The notes below the pieces were generated by a model. It did not search any database. It saw only the letters and a program-made list of their open reading frames with translations, and was not told where the DNA came from. DNA of 64,000 nucleotides. Origin: an uncultured Eubacteriales bacterium (GTDB lineage Bacteria; Bacillota; Clostridia; Christensenellales; CAG-138). This document shows positions 25,030 through 33,769 of this stretch, in pieces; positions within the stretch are counted from its first letter, which is position 1; every line of letters starts with the position of its first letter. A program made the position numbers and the translations under genes. The stretch covers positions 53,676-117,675 of the forward strand of contig CADCJW010000007.1 in assembly GCA_902801845.1 (NCBI GenBank), in the 5' to 3' direction.

Positions 25030-25737
25030 ATGCCCCGCATCTTTGCCATCGGTGATCTGCATCTGTCCCTGTCCGTGGAGAACAAGGCCATGGACGTGTT
25101 CGGGCCGGGGTGGGCCAACCACGTGGCCCGGCTAAAGGAGGGCTGGCAGGACACGGTGGGCGAAGAGGATCTGGTCCTCGTCCCCGGTGACATCAGTTGG
25201 GGGCTGCGGCTGGAGGAGGCGCTGGCGGATCTCGAATTCATCCACGGTCTCAAGGGGACCAAGGTCCTGCTCCGGGGGAACCACGACTACTGGTGGACCG
25301 GCTACAGCAAGGTCAAAAGCGTCCTGCCCCCCTCCGTCAAGGCGGTGCAGAACGACGCCCTCCTCTGGAACGGCGTGATCGTAGGCGGCACCCGGGGCTG
25401 GAACACGCCGCTTAGCCCCGACTTTTCCGAGAGCAAGGACCGGAAGATCTTCGAGCGGGAGAAGCTGCGGCTGGGCCTGTCCCTTCAGGCCATGGACGCC
25501 AAGGACGGGCGGCTGCGGGTGGTCATGCTCCACTATCCGCCCTTCAACGAAAAGGGGGAGCCTACGGACTTTGCGGACCTGATTCGCGGCCACGGGGTGG
25601 ACCACGCGGTCTACGGCCACCTCCACGGCCGGTCCTGTCTGGGAAGCTTCGAGGGGGACTACGAGGGGACACAGTTCCATCTGGTCTCCGCGGACCACCT
25701 CCAATTCGTGCCCCGGTTGATCGCGGAATCAACCTGA
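25030..25737 (+). CDS. Calcineurin-like metallophosphoesterase
   Basis: A 235-residue phosphoesterase. Metal motifs are GDLHLS (residues 7-12), GDISWG, GNHDYWW near 86, HYPPF and GHLHG near 200. This family of small bacterial members acts on phosphomono- or diesters in the cytoplasm; the substrate is unknown. ATG 25030 has GAGGAG 5 nt upstream; a GTG at 25024 is possible but lies inside that site. It overlaps nothing but follows the zinc-ribbon stop by two bases. Confidence 0.88.
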   Translation: MPRIFAIGDLHLSLSVENKAMDVFGPGWANHVARLKEGWQDTVGEEDLVLVPGDISWGLRLEEALADLEFIHGLKGTKVLLRGNHDYWWTGYSKVKSVLPPSVKAVQNDALLWNGVIVGGTRGWNTPLSPDFSESKDRKIFEREKLRLGLSLQAMDAKDGRLRVVMLHYPPFNEKGEPTDFADLIRGHGVDHAVYGHLHGRSCLGSFEGDYEGTQFHLVSADHLQFVPRLIAEST

Positions 25738-25755
25738 GGCCCCAAGAATAGAATG

Positions 25756-25780
25756 AGCCTGTGAGAAACAGGCTTTTTTT
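25756..25780 (+). terminator. Terminator overlapping the amidase start codon
   Basis: AGCCTG (25756-25761) pairs with CAGGCT (25769-25774), followed by seven Ts. It terminates the metallophosphoesterase transcript, but the amidase GTG start (25761-25763) and signal-peptide codons lie in its loop, right arm and T-tract. Confidence 0.75.
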
Positions 25781-26432
25781 GTTGGCTCTATGTTTTATGC
25801 TGGGCTGCGCCCGGCCCGTGATCGTTTCGGAGAAAGGGGAGCCCTTGCCCACACCGCCCCGGTGGCTGGTGATCCTGGACGCGGGCCACGGGGGCTTCGA
25901 CGCCGGAGCCTCCGGCATGGGTACAGGCGTGAAGGAATCGGAGCTGAACCTGCAGGTGGCCCTGCTAATCCGGGAAGCCCTGGAGGACGCCGGGGTCCAG
26001 GTGGTCATGACCCGGACCGGTCCGGAAGCCCTGGGGCCCACCAAGGGGGAGGACATGGCTCGCCGGGGGCAGATGCTGCTGACGGAGGGGGCGGACGCGG
26101 CCGTGTCCATCCATATGAACAAGTTCTCCGATCGCAAGGTCCGGGGGCCCATGGCCTACTACCAGGCGGGGGCGGCGGAGGGCGAGAAGCTGGCCGTCGC
26201 GGTCATCGACAGCCTCACCGAGGCCCTATGCCTGAAGCCTCGGCACGCGAACCCCGGCAACAACTTCGTGACCCGCGTCCCCGTCTGTCCCGCCGTGCTG
26301 GTGGAGTGCGGGTTTTTGAGCCACCCGGAGGAGGAGCGGCTGCTGCAGGAGGAAGCGTATCAGCGCACCCTGGCCGAAGCCGTCGCCCGGGGCGTGATCG
26401 CATATCTCGAAGGGGCGGACACGGGCAGATAG
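25761..26432 (+). CDS. N-acetylmuramoyl-L-alanine amidase lipoprotein (Amidase_3)
   Basis: A 223-residue zinc amidase, CwlD-like. A short signal with lipobox FMLGC (near residue 16) precedes the catalytic domain: DAGHGGFDAG (zinc His), KESELN (zinc Glu), SIHMNK (zinc His) and VECGFLS (catalytic Glu). It cleaves the lactyl-amide bond of peptidoglycan. The best start is GTG 25761, which sits in a terminator hairpin and has no Shine-Dalgarno; TAGAAT at 25749-25754 could drive a leaderless mRNA. Confidence 0.85.
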   Translation: MRNRLFLLALCFMLGCARPVIVSEKGEPLPTPPRWLVILDAGHGGFDAGASGMGTGVKESELNLQVALLIREALEDAGVQVVMTRTGPEALGPTKGEDMARRGQMLLTEGADAAVSIHMNKFSDRKVRGPMAYYQAGAAEGEKLAVAVIDSLTEALCLKPRHANPGNNFVTRVPVCPAVLVECGFLSHPEEERLLQEEAYQRTLAEAVARGVIAYLEGADTGR

Positions 26433-26464
26433 TTCCCGATTTTGCGTTTTAACATTTTGTTCTA

Positions 26465-26493
26465 TTGCTATCTTTTCTCGGGGATGATATGAT
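26465..26493 (+). promoter_or_regulatory. Promoter of mreB
   Basis: TTGCTA (26465-26470), 17-bp spacer, TATGAT (26488-26493). A GATGATA/TATCATC hairpin overlaps the -10. Confidence 0.7.
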
Positions 26494-26537
26494 TTTATCA
26501 TCGAAAACTGGGTTTATGTACCCTGAAAGGATACGCT

Positions 26538-27575
26538 ATGGGTTTGTTCTCCTCCTCCGACATCGGGGTGGATCTGGGCACGGCTTATTCCCTCATCTAC
26601 GTACGCGGCAAGGGCATCGTCCTTCGGCAGCCCTCCGTGGTGGCCGTGGAGCGGGGCAGCGGCAAGATGACCGCCCTGGGAGAAAAGGCTAAGGAGATGC
26701 TGGGGCGGGCCCCGGAGGATCAGCTGGTCTTTCGCCCCCTGCAGGACGGGGTCATCGCCAATCTGGACGCCACGGAGCGCATGCTCTCCACCTTCTTCCA
26801 GGAGGTGGTGGGCAGCCGCATCTTCTTCAAGCCCCGAGCCGTCATCGCCGTCCCCAGCCGGGCCACGGAGGTGGAGAAGCGGGCCGTCATCGAGGCCAGC
26901 GAGGGGGCCGGCGCCCGCTACACCTATCTCGTCGAGGAGCCCATGGCCGCCGCCATCGGCGCGGGCATCGATATCTTCTCCCCCAAGGGGGCCATGGTGC
27001 TGGACATCGGCGCCGGCACCTCCAACATGCTGGTCACCTCCCTGGGCAAGCTGGTCAAGTCCTCCTCCATCAAGGTGGGCGGGGACAAGTTCGACGCCGC
27101 CATCGTCCGCTACTTCAAGCGGCAGCACGGCATCGTCATCGGCCAGACCGCCGCGGAGGACCTCAAGTGCCGTTTCGGCTCCGCCTATCCCCGGAAGGAC
27201 GAGATCCTGATGGACGTGAAGGGCCGCTCCCTGGGGGGCGGGCTGCCCCTTGCCCTGCAGCTGGGCAGCAACGAGATCACCTACGCCCTTTCCGAACCCC
27301 TCCGCTCCATCGTGGAGGAGCTGAAGGACGCTTTGGAGCAGACCCCGGCGGAGCTCTGCGGCGACATCACCGAGTCCGGCATCTGCCTCACCGGCGGCAG
27401 CGCCCAGCTGTACGGCCTGGACAAGTTCATCTCCGAGCAGACCGGCGTCCCCTGCTACGTGGCGGAGGACCCCGCTTCCTGCGTGGCCATCGGCGCGGGC
27501 CGGGTGCTGGAGGACGTGAAGCTCTATCGGAACGTGCTCTACGACTATCGCCGCGGCGACTACTACGAGGCGTGA
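26538..27575 (+). CDS. mreB: MreB/Mbl-family actin-like rod-shape protein
   Basis: 345 residues with the actin fold: phosphate-1 loop DIGVDLGTAYSLIY (residues 8-21), phosphate-2 DIGAGTSNMLV near 157 and the adenosine motif GICLTGGSAQLYGLD near 288. It polymerises along the membrane to guide lateral wall synthesis. The start MGLFSSSDIGVDLG fits MreB. The usual mreCD partners are not adjacent, so this resembles the separate mbl/mreBH paralogues. GAAAGGA precedes the ATG. Confidence 0.92.
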   Translation: MGLFSSSDIGVDLGTAYSLIYVRGKGIVLRQPSVVAVERGSGKMTALGEKAKEMLGRAPEDQLVFRPLQDGVIANLDATERMLSTFFQEVVGSRIFFKPRAVIAVPSRATEVEKRAVIEASEGAGARYTYLVEEPMAAAIGAGIDIFSPKGAMVLDIGAGTSNMLVTSLGKLVKSSSIKVGGDKFDAAIVRYFKRQHGIVIGQTAAEDLKCRFGSAYPRKDEILMDVKGRSLGGGLPLALQLGSNEITYALSEPLRSIVEELKDALEQTPAELCGDITESGICLTGGSAQLYGLDKFISEQTGVPCYVAEDPASCVAIGAGRVLEDVKLYRNVLYDYRRGDYYEA

Positions 27576-27584
27576 CCTCGTTTT
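27565..27584 (+). terminator. Short terminator across the mreB stop codon
   Basis: ACGAGG (27565-27570) pairs with CCTCGT (27576-27581), then TTTC. The TGA stop lies in the loop. Confidence 0.45.
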
Positions 27585-27608
27585 CAATGTAAAAGAAAGG
27601 GGAAAACT

Positions 27609-28886
27609 ATGCGCAAGATCATCGAAAACAGCTTTGACCAACAGGTGAAGGACCTGCAGACCCTCATCCGCATCCCCTCCGTGTCCCGGGGCGAGCCCAA
27701 GGAGGGCATGCCCTACGGGGAGCACGTGTTCCAGGCTTTACGGACGGCCCAGCAGATCGCCCGGGACCTGGGCTTTGAAAAGGTGTGGGACGTGGAAGCC
27801 CGCTGCGGCGTGGTGGAGTACGGCCAGGGAGAAGAGATCGTGGCCGTCATGGCCCACCTGGACGTGGTCCCCGAGGGCACCGGCTGGCAGTATCCCCCCT
27901 ACGGCGCGGAGATCCACGACGGGGCCATGTATGGCCGGGGCACCGCGGACGACAAGGGCGCGGCGGTCTCCGCCTTATACGCCCTCTACGCCCTGAAGGA
28001 GAGCGGCGCGAAGATGAAGCGACGGGTCCGCATCCTGCTGGGCTGCGACGAGGAGCGGGGCTCCACAGGCATCGAGCGCTACCGGGAGGTGGAGGGCGAG
28101 CCTGACCTCGCCTTCACGCCGGACGCCACCTATCCTGTGGTCAATTCCGAGATGAACATCTCCCACATGCTGTTTGAAAAGAAGTATTCGACCGCCGTCC
28201 GCGCCAAGGTGGGCACCGCCATGAACGTGATCCCCGGCGTGGCGGAGGCCACGGTCCCCGCCCTGTCCCTGAAGGGCAAGGAGGGTCACGCCTCCATGCC
28301 GGACCATGCGGACAACGCCCTGGCAAAGCTCCTTCTGGCCCTGTCCGAGGCCGATCTGCCCGCCCCGGATCGGGAGACCTTCTCCGGCCTCGCCGCCCTG
28401 CTCTGCGGGTATAACCACGGCGAAGGGCTGGGGGTAGACTTCACCGATGCTTCCGGCCGGCTGACTCTGGCCCCCACGGTGTTCACCGCGGACGAGGGCG
28501 GCGTCTCCGTCGGCTTCGACATCCGCTATCCCGCCTCCATGACCTTCGAGCAGCTGACGGGCCCCATCGACGAGCGCATGGGCAAGCTGGGCTTTGCCTG
28601 CAAGGAGCGGTCCAACTCCCTGGGCCACTACATCGCCCCCGAGTCGGAGCTGGTCAGCACCCTTATGGACGTGTACGGCGAGCTCTCCGGCGATCGGGAA
28701 TCCAAACCCATCTCCATCGGCGGCGGCACCTACGCCCGGGAGTTCAAGAACGCCGTGGCCGTGGGCGTCACCCGTCCTGATCGGCCGGACCTGTGCCACA
28801 TCGCCAACGAGAACATCCTCCTTTCCGAGATGCTCTTCAACACCCAATTCATGGCCGAGTGCCTCCGCCGCCTGGCCGCGGAATAA
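27609..28886 (+). CDS. pepV: PepV-type M20 dipeptidase
   Basis: A 425-residue metallopeptidase of clan MH. Zinc motifs are MAHLDVVPEG near residue 80, GTADDKGA near 113 and GCDEERGSTG near 147. The lid domain follows, and the late GGGTYAREF motif is typical of PepV/Sapep enzymes, which cleave dipeptides with unblocked N-termini. GAAAGGGG precedes the ATG at 27609. It probably recycles peptides in the cytoplasm. Confidence 0.9.
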   Translation: MRKIIENSFDQQVKDLQTLIRIPSVSRGEPKEGMPYGEHVFQALRTAQQIARDLGFEKVWDVEARCGVVEYGQGEEIVAVMAHLDVVPEGTGWQYPPYGAEIHDGAMYGRGTADDKGAAVSALYALYALKESGAKMKRRVRILLGCDEERGSTGIERYREVEGEPDLAFTPDATYPVVNSEMNISHMLFEKKYSTAVRAKVGTAMNVIPGVAEATVPALSLKGKEGHASMPDHADNALAKLLLALSEADLPAPDRETFSGLAALLCGYNHGEGLGVDFTDASGRLTLAPTVFTADEGGVSVGFDIRYPASMTFEQLTGPIDERMGKLGFACKERSNSLGHYIAPESELVSTLMDVYGELSGDRESKPISIGGGTYAREFKNAVAVGVTRPDRPDLCHIANENILLSEMLFNTQFMAECLRRLAAE

Positions 28887-28899
28887 AACCGACCTGGGT

Positions 28900-29742
28900 A
28901 TGAGACCGAGAAAGCGCGTATTTCTGCTCCTTTTAGCCCTGGCGATGCTGGGGCTGCCCATGGTCGCCCGAGCAGAGGGAGAGGAGCCGGTCAACTATGC
29001 CGTGCTCTTCACGGACATGGCCCGCGCCGCAGAGGCGCCCTCCCCGGAGGGTAGATGGCGGATCGAAGCGGACGCGGCGGCCATGAACGACCCTGTGGCC
29101 ACCGTCGTCGCCGCCCGCTGGATCAAGATCTACGCCGACCCCGACTATCGGCTGATGATGTATGGGCAGGACGACCCCCGAAACATCCCCGTGGCGGGAA
29201 AGCATGCCTTCGTGGTCCTGGGCTTCGAGCTGGAAAAGGGGGAGATGACCGACGAGCTGAAGGGCCGCTGCGACGCCGCGGCCGCCGCGGCCAAGGCTTT
29301 TCCCGATTCGCTGATCGTCTGCACCGGCGGCCCTACGGGCATCGACAACCCGGAGGAGCACACCGAAGGCGGCCTTATGAAGGCATATCTGGAGACTGTC
29401 CACGGCATCGACCCCGGCCGCATCTTCGCGGAGGAGCGGGCCATGACCACCGCTGAGAACGCCGTCAACGTCATGGCCATCCTGCAGGCGCAGCAGGTGG
29501 AGACCCTGACCGTGGTCACCTCCCACTACCATCAGCGCCGGGGACAGATCCTGCTCGCAGCCGCGGCCGCCCGCTGCAAGGCGGAGCAGGGGTTCGACGT
29601 GGAGGTGGTGGGCGACTGGTCCTATCTCTCCGCCTTCGACATGGGACCGGACTACATGGTCACCATCCCCCAGCTCTTCCAGGTCCTGGATATCCCTGAA
29701 GACGTACGGGATCAGTATTACGAGCTATACTACGGCGATTGA
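28900..29742 (+). CDS. Exported YdcF/DUF218-family protein
   Basis: 280 residues with a signal peptide (1-25, VARAEG). The DUF218 fold is recognised by FVVLGFEL near residue 104, LIVCTGGPTG near 142, EERAMTTAENAVNVM near 185 and VVTSHYHQRRG near 206. The family contains ElyC/SanA-like envelope factors of uncertain activity. It follows pepV by 13 bp with only a weak ribosome site, so it is probably coupled to it. A second DUF218 protein is encoded at 55247. Confidence 0.8.
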   Translation: MRPRKRVFLLLLALAMLGLPMVARAEGEEPVNYAVLFTDMARAAEAPSPEGRWRIEADAAAMNDPVATVVAARWIKIYADPDYRLMMYGQDDPRNIPVAGKHAFVVLGFELEKGEMTDELKGRCDAAAAAAKAFPDSLIVCTGGPTGIDNPEEHTEGGLMKAYLETVHGIDPGRIFAEERAMTTAENAVNVMAILQAQQVETLTVVTSHYHQRRGQILLAAAAARCKAEQGFDVEVVGDWSYLSAFDMGPDYMVTIPQLFQVLDIPEDVRDQYYELYYGD

Positions 29743-29747
29743 GTTTA

Positions 29748-29773
29748 AGCGCCCGAGCGATCGGGCGCTTTTC
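29748..29773 (+). terminator. Terminator after the DUF218 gene
   Basis: A 9-bp perfect stem AGCGCCCGA/TCGGGCGCT (29748-29769) with a GCGA loop, followed by TTTT. Confidence 0.85.
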
Positions 29774-29909
29774 GTTTGGAAAAAAAGGGAAAATGTGACA
29801 AAGTTCATCTGAATGTTGCAAAATCCCCGCAGTTTATTTACGGGCCGTTAACACAAAAACGGACCTTTTCCGCTACAATAGTCCATAAGAAAGCAGGAAA
29901 GGTTTGGCC

Positions 29910-32048
29910 ATGGAGAAGCGGGGACAGCAAAACAAACAAAAGGACAAGACCACGGCGGTCCTCGTCTGGCTGTTGGCCATTTTGGTCATGGCCGGGATCG
30001 TGGCCGGGGGCCTCTATGCCCGGGAGTATTTGCATCGATCCTTCCTGGCCGTGGCGGTGGAACAGCCTGATCCGAAGCGGAACGAGCACGTGGTCCGGGT
30101 GACGCCCAGCCCCCGGACCCAGGATCGGACCGCCGCGCCCGTGGAGACGACCCCCACGCCCGTGCCGGTGCCCACCCCCACCCCTTCCCCTGTGCCCACG
30201 GAGAAGCCCACCCCCACCCCCACCCTCAATCCCTTGAACGGGGACGTGATCGGCACGGGCATGCGCTCCCCCATCGTTTTGGACATCCAGATCCGGCTCA
30301 TGAGCCTGGAATACCTGGACTTTGAGCAGCCGGAGGATATCTACGGCGCCGGCGTCGCCTCGGCCATCGCCATCTTCCAGCGGCGCAGCGGCCTGCCGGA
30401 GACAGGCATGTGCGACGAAGAGACCTTTATAAAATTGAACGACGAGAACGCGGCCCTTTACGCCGTGCTCCCCGGAGACAGGGGCCCCGAGGTCCAGAGC
30501 ATCCAGGAGCGGCTGGTGGAGCTGGGATACTTGGCCGCCTCGGCTGACGGCTATTTCGACACGGCGACGGCCCAGGCCGTGGAGCGGTTCCGATTGTTTA
30601 ACAAGCTGGGCAAGGGCACCTCGGTGGATTCCACCGTTTTAGAGACCCTTTTCGGGGAGGAGCCCGTGGCCAACACCATTCGGATCGGGGACAAGTCCGA
30701 CCAGATCCTCATCTGGCAGCAGAGGCTGCTGGAGTTGGGGTATCTGGTCATGAAGCCGGATGGGGTCTATGGCAAGCTTACCGCACAGGCGGTGAGGCGA
30801 TTCCAGGAGGATAACGGCCTGGTGGCCGACGGGAACCTGAGCAAGGGGACCGTGGCCGTGCTCAACAGCGACGAGGCCGAGGAGCATAGCTTCCAAAGCG
30901 GCGACAGAGGGGATGACGTGATCGCCCTGCAGCGGATATTGGCTCGGATGGGATACATGCGCCTCGCCCAGATCACCGGCAGATACGGGGATCCCACGGT
31001 GAAGGCGGTGCAGGATTTTCAGGAGAACAACGGCCTGATCCCCGATGGCAGGACAGATCCGGAAACCCTGGAGAAGCTGCTGTCCGGCACGGCCAACGCC
31101 GCGCCCACGGCCACGCCGCGCCCCACCGCGACGCCGCGGCCCACCAAGACTCCTGCTAAGGCCACTCCCAAGGCCACCGCTAAGGCTACTCCCAAGGCCA
31201 CCGCGAAGGCCACGGCTAAAGCTACTGCCAAGTCCACGGCTAAAGCTACTGCAAAGGCCACGGACAAGCCGAAGAAGACGCCCAAGCCTACGTCCAAGCC
31301 GAAAAAGACGCCGAAAGCCACCGCGACCGTGGTCGCGGAGACCATTCTGCCCGTGGAGGAGACCCCCGAGGTGACGCCGGTCCTGGATGAGACTCCGGAG
31401 CCCACAGAAGCGCCCGAGGAGACTCCCGAACCCACGGAGGAGCCGGAGGAAACCCCCGAGCCCGTGGAAGCGCCCGAGGAGACTCCCGAGCCTACGGAGG
31501 TTTTGGAGGAGACCCCTGAACCTACGGAAGCGCCTGAGGAGCCCCCCGAACCTACGGAGGAGCCGGTAGAAACACCCGAGGAGACCCCCGAACCTACGGA
31601 GGAGCCGGAGGATACCCCCGAGCCCACGAAGAAGCCCTCCAGCGGGACCGGGAACTACGGCAAGGGCATCGAGGGTCTGATCGCCGCCGCCGAGAGCCGC
31701 CTGGGCTGCCCCTACGAGCGGGCGGCCAAGGGCCCGGACAGCTTCGACTGCTCCGGCTTCGTCTACTGGTGTCTGAAGCAGGCGGGCGCGAAAACCAGCT
31801 ACATGACCAGCGTCCGCTGGCGGACCTGCTCCAAGTATCGGCGGATCGAGAGCATGGACCAGCTGAAGCGGGGCGACATCCTGGTGTTCTCCGGCAGCAG
31901 CGAATCCACGGGCCACGTGGGCATCTATATGGGCGGCGGCCGCATGATCGATGCCAGCAGCTCCGGCGGCTGCGTGGTCATCCGCAGCAGCATCTACAGC
32001 GAGTACTGGAGCACCCACTTTTTGATGGGCTACCGGATCTGGGAGTAG
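29910..32048 (+). CDS. NlpC/P60 endopeptidase with four peptidoglycan-binding domains
   Basis: 712 residues: a membrane helix (about 14-36), a Thr-Pro linker (65-110), four PG_binding_1 domains in tandem (about 113-395, each with an AVxxFQxxxGL-like helix), a Lys/Ala/Thr repeat (about 400-475), a Glu/Thr/Pro repeat (480-575) and a C-terminal NlpC/P60 domain. Catalytic Cys is in DSFDCSGFVYW near 613 and His in TGHVGIYM near 671. It should cut stem peptides of the wall while tethered to it. ATG 29910 follows AGGAAAGG. Confidence 0.9.
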   Translation: MEKRGQQNKQKDKTTAVLVWLLAILVMAGIVAGGLYAREYLHRSFLAVAVEQPDPKRNEHVVRVTPSPRTQDRTAAPVETTPTPVPVPTPTPSPVPTEKPTPTPTLNPLNGDVIGTGMRSPIVLDIQIRLMSLEYLDFEQPEDIYGAGVASAIAIFQRRSGLPETGMCDEETFIKLNDENAALYAVLPGDRGPEVQSIQERLVELGYLAASADGYFDTATAQAVERFRLFNKLGKGTSVDSTVLETLFGEEPVANTIRIGDKSDQILIWQQRLLELGYLVMKPDGVYGKLTAQAVRRFQEDNGLVADGNLSKGTVAVLNSDEAEEHSFQSGDRGDDVIALQRILARMGYMRLAQITGRYGDPTVKAVQDFQENNGLIPDGRTDPETLEKLLSGTANAAPTATPRPTATPRPTKTPAKATPKATAKATPKATAKATAKATAKSTAKATAKATDKPKKTPKPTSKPKKTPKATATVVAETILPVEETPEVTPVLDETPEPTEAPEETPEPTEEPEETPEPVEAPEETPEPTEVLEETPEPTEAPEEPPEPTEEPVETPEETPEPTEEPEDTPEPTKKPSSGTGNYGKGIEGLIAAAESRLGCPYERAAKGPDSFDCSGFVYWCLKQAGAKTSYMTSVRWRTCSKYRRIESMDQLKRGDILVFSGSSESTGHVGIYMGGGRMIDASSSGGCVVIRSSIYSEYWSTHFLMGYRIWE

Positions 32049-32080
32049 AGCGAAGCGCGCGTGCCGGCCAAGAGATACAA

Positions 32081-32113
32081 AATGAAGGGATTTATCACAA
32101 TTCCTTCATTTTT
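32081..32113 (+). terminator. Terminator after the NlpC/P60 gene
   Basis: AATGAAGG (32081-32088) pairs with CCTTCATT (32103-32110), followed by TTT. Confidence 0.7.
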
Positions 32114-32129
32114 ATATGCCTTCCATTTG

Positions 32130-32158
32130 TTGAATCGCGCCGCGGGATATGGTATGAT
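32130..32158 (+). promoter_or_regulatory. Promoter of the PAP2 gene
   Basis: TTGAAT (32130-32135), 17-bp spacer, extended -10 TGG-TATGAT (32153-32158). Confidence 0.7.
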
Positions 32159-32184
32159 ACCTCTGCTCAAAGGGAGAGCAGGAT

Positions 32185-32880
32185 ATGAACGAGCCATTGA
32201 AAAACCGGATAGGGAGACTGATGCCCACCTACAGCTGGGTCTGTCTTGGCGTGGTGTTCCTGTTCCAGAGCACGATCTTCTGGGGGACGAGGCCCATCCT
32301 GGCCCACTTGACGCCCCTGGATCTGGGCACGGCTCTCGACGAGCTCATCCCCTTCCAGCCGGCCTGGGTCTGCATCTATGTGCTGTCCTTCGCCTCCTGG
32401 TTCATCACCATGCTGCTGTTGCTTCGCGGACAGCAAAAGCAGGCCGTCTATCGGAACACGGCGGCCTATCTGCTCACCTTGGTGCTGACGCTGATCCTGT
32501 TTTTGACCGTGCCCGCCGCCATCGTTCGGCCGGAGGTGCCCGGACGGGACTTCTTCTCCTTCGCCACGCGGGTGGTCTATTTCTTCGACCAGCCCAACAA
32601 CCTGTTCCCCTCCCTCCACGTGATCGCCAGCTGGTACTGTTGGCGGGTCATCGACGGCACGGAAACAGGGGTCCCCAAATGGTACAAGTGGTTCAACCTG
32701 ATTTTCTTCCTGCTGGTCTGCTGCAGCATCCTTTTCGTGAAGCAGCACGTGTTCGTGGACGTCCCCTCCGGCATCCTGGTGGCGGAGGTGCCCATCCTGC
32801 TCAGTCGCCGGTTCCATTGGGAGCGGGCCGGCTTCGCCCTGGAGGCGCGCATCCGACAGCGGGCTTCCCGGAAGGCGTAA
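32185..32880 (+). CDS. PAP2-superfamily membrane phosphatase
   Basis: 231 residues, about six membrane helices. The PAP2 motifs are degenerate but placed correctly: LFPSLHV near residue 145 and FVKQHVFVDVPSG near 182 carry the two histidines. Family members release phosphate from lipid phosphates such as undecaprenyl pyrophosphate or phosphatidate, or transfer inositol phosphate. The gene has its own promoter. AGCAGGAT lies just before the ATG. Confidence 0.82.
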   Translation: MNEPLKNRIGRLMPTYSWVCLGVVFLFQSTIFWGTRPILAHLTPLDLGTALDELIPFQPAWVCIYVLSFASWFITMLLLLRGQQKQAVYRNTAAYLLTLVLTLILFLTVPAAIVRPEVPGRDFFSFATRVVYFFDQPNNLFPSLHVIASWYCWRVIDGTETGVPKWYKWFNLIFFLLVCCSILFVKQHVFVDVPSGILVAEVPILLSRRFHWERAGFALEARIRQRASRKA

Positions 32881-32888
32881 CAATCCGG

Positions 32889-32918
32889 TTGTCAAGGAGC
32901 CGTCCCCTGTGATACAAT
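32889..32918 (+). promoter_or_regulatory. Promoter of deoD
   Basis: TTGTCA (32889-32894), 18-bp spacer, TACAAT (32913-32918). Confidence 0.65.
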
Positions 32919-32946
32919 AAGAAAAAAGATCGGGAGGAATCATCGC

Positions 32947-33660
32947 ATGAAGCAACTGAATCTCACGCCTCATATCGGCTGCGCGCCGGAGGATTTCGCC
33001 AAGACCGTGCTGATGCCCGGCGACCCGCTGCGCTCGAAGATGATCGCGGAGACCTACCTCACCGACGCGGAGCTGGTGAACAACATCCGCGGCGTCCAGG
33101 GATATACCGGCTACTACAAGGGCAAGCGGGTGTCCGTCATGGCCAGCGGCATGGGCATGCCCGCCATCGGCATCTACTCCCACGAGCTCTTCAACTTCTT
33201 CGGCGTGGAGAGCATCATCCGCGTGGGCTCCGCCGGCGGCATGCATCCCGATCTGAAGCTTTTCGATATCGTCATCGGCCAGGGCGCCTGCTACAACAGC
33301 GCCTTCGTGAACCAGTACGCCCTGCCCGGCACTTATTCCGCCATCGCCGACTTCGACCTCTGCCGCAAGGCGGTGGAAGAGTGCGAGAAGCGGGGGTTCC
33401 GGTACAAGGTGGGCAACCTCCTGGCCTCCGACAACTTCTATAACGACGCCGTGGACCAGACCGCCTGGGTGAAGATGGGCGTGCTGGCGGCGGAGATGGA
33501 ATCCGCGGCCCTGTACATGAACGCGGCCCGGGCGGGCAAGAAGGCCCTGTGCATCTGCACCATCTCCGACATCATCTCCGGCGGCGAGGCTACCACCCCC
33601 GAGCAGCGGCAGAACGCCTTCCACGACATGATCCAGGTGGCTCTGGAGATCGCGGAATAA
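32947..33660 (+). CDS. deoD: Purine-nucleoside phosphorylase
   Basis: A 237-residue hexameric-type PNP. Motifs include [39 protein letters not shown] near residue 97, LASDNFYND and the nucleoside-contacting [10 protein letters not shown] near 180. It splits purine (deoxy)nucleosides with phosphate for salvage. GGGAGG precedes the ATG by 10 nt, and the gene is monocistronic between its promoter and terminator. Confidence 0.96.
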   Translation: MKQLNLTPHIGCAPEDFAKTVLMPGDPLRSKMIAETYLTDAELVNNIRGVQGYTGYYKGKRVSVMASGMGMPAIGIYSHELFNFFGVESIIRVGSAGGMHPDLKLFDIVIGQGACYNSAFVNQYALPGTYSAIADFDLCRKAVEECEKRGFRYKVGNLLASDNFYNDAVDQTAWVKMGVLAAEMESAALYMNAARAGKKALCICTISDIISGGEATTPEQRQNAFHDMIQVALEIAE

Positions 33661-33682
33661 ACCTCTGTATGCATTATATAAA

Positions 33683-33708
33683 AAGGAAGGGACAGCCCCT
33701 TCCTTTTT
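33683..33708 (+). terminator. Terminator after deoD
   Basis: AAGGAAGGG pairs with CCCTTCCTT around an ACAGC-type loop and continues as TTTTT. Confidence 0.8.
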
Positions 33709-33709
33709 C

Positions 33710-33738
33710 TTGCTATTTGGGGACGAGCTTTGTATACT
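33710..33738 (+). promoter_or_regulatory. Promoter of the 33770 gene
   Basis: TTGCTA (33710-33715), 17-bp spacer, TATACT (33733-33738). The -35 abuts the deoD terminator T-tract. Confidence 0.7.
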
Positions 33739-33769
33739 GTAGCTATCACGAGGACGAGGAGGCGGGAGG

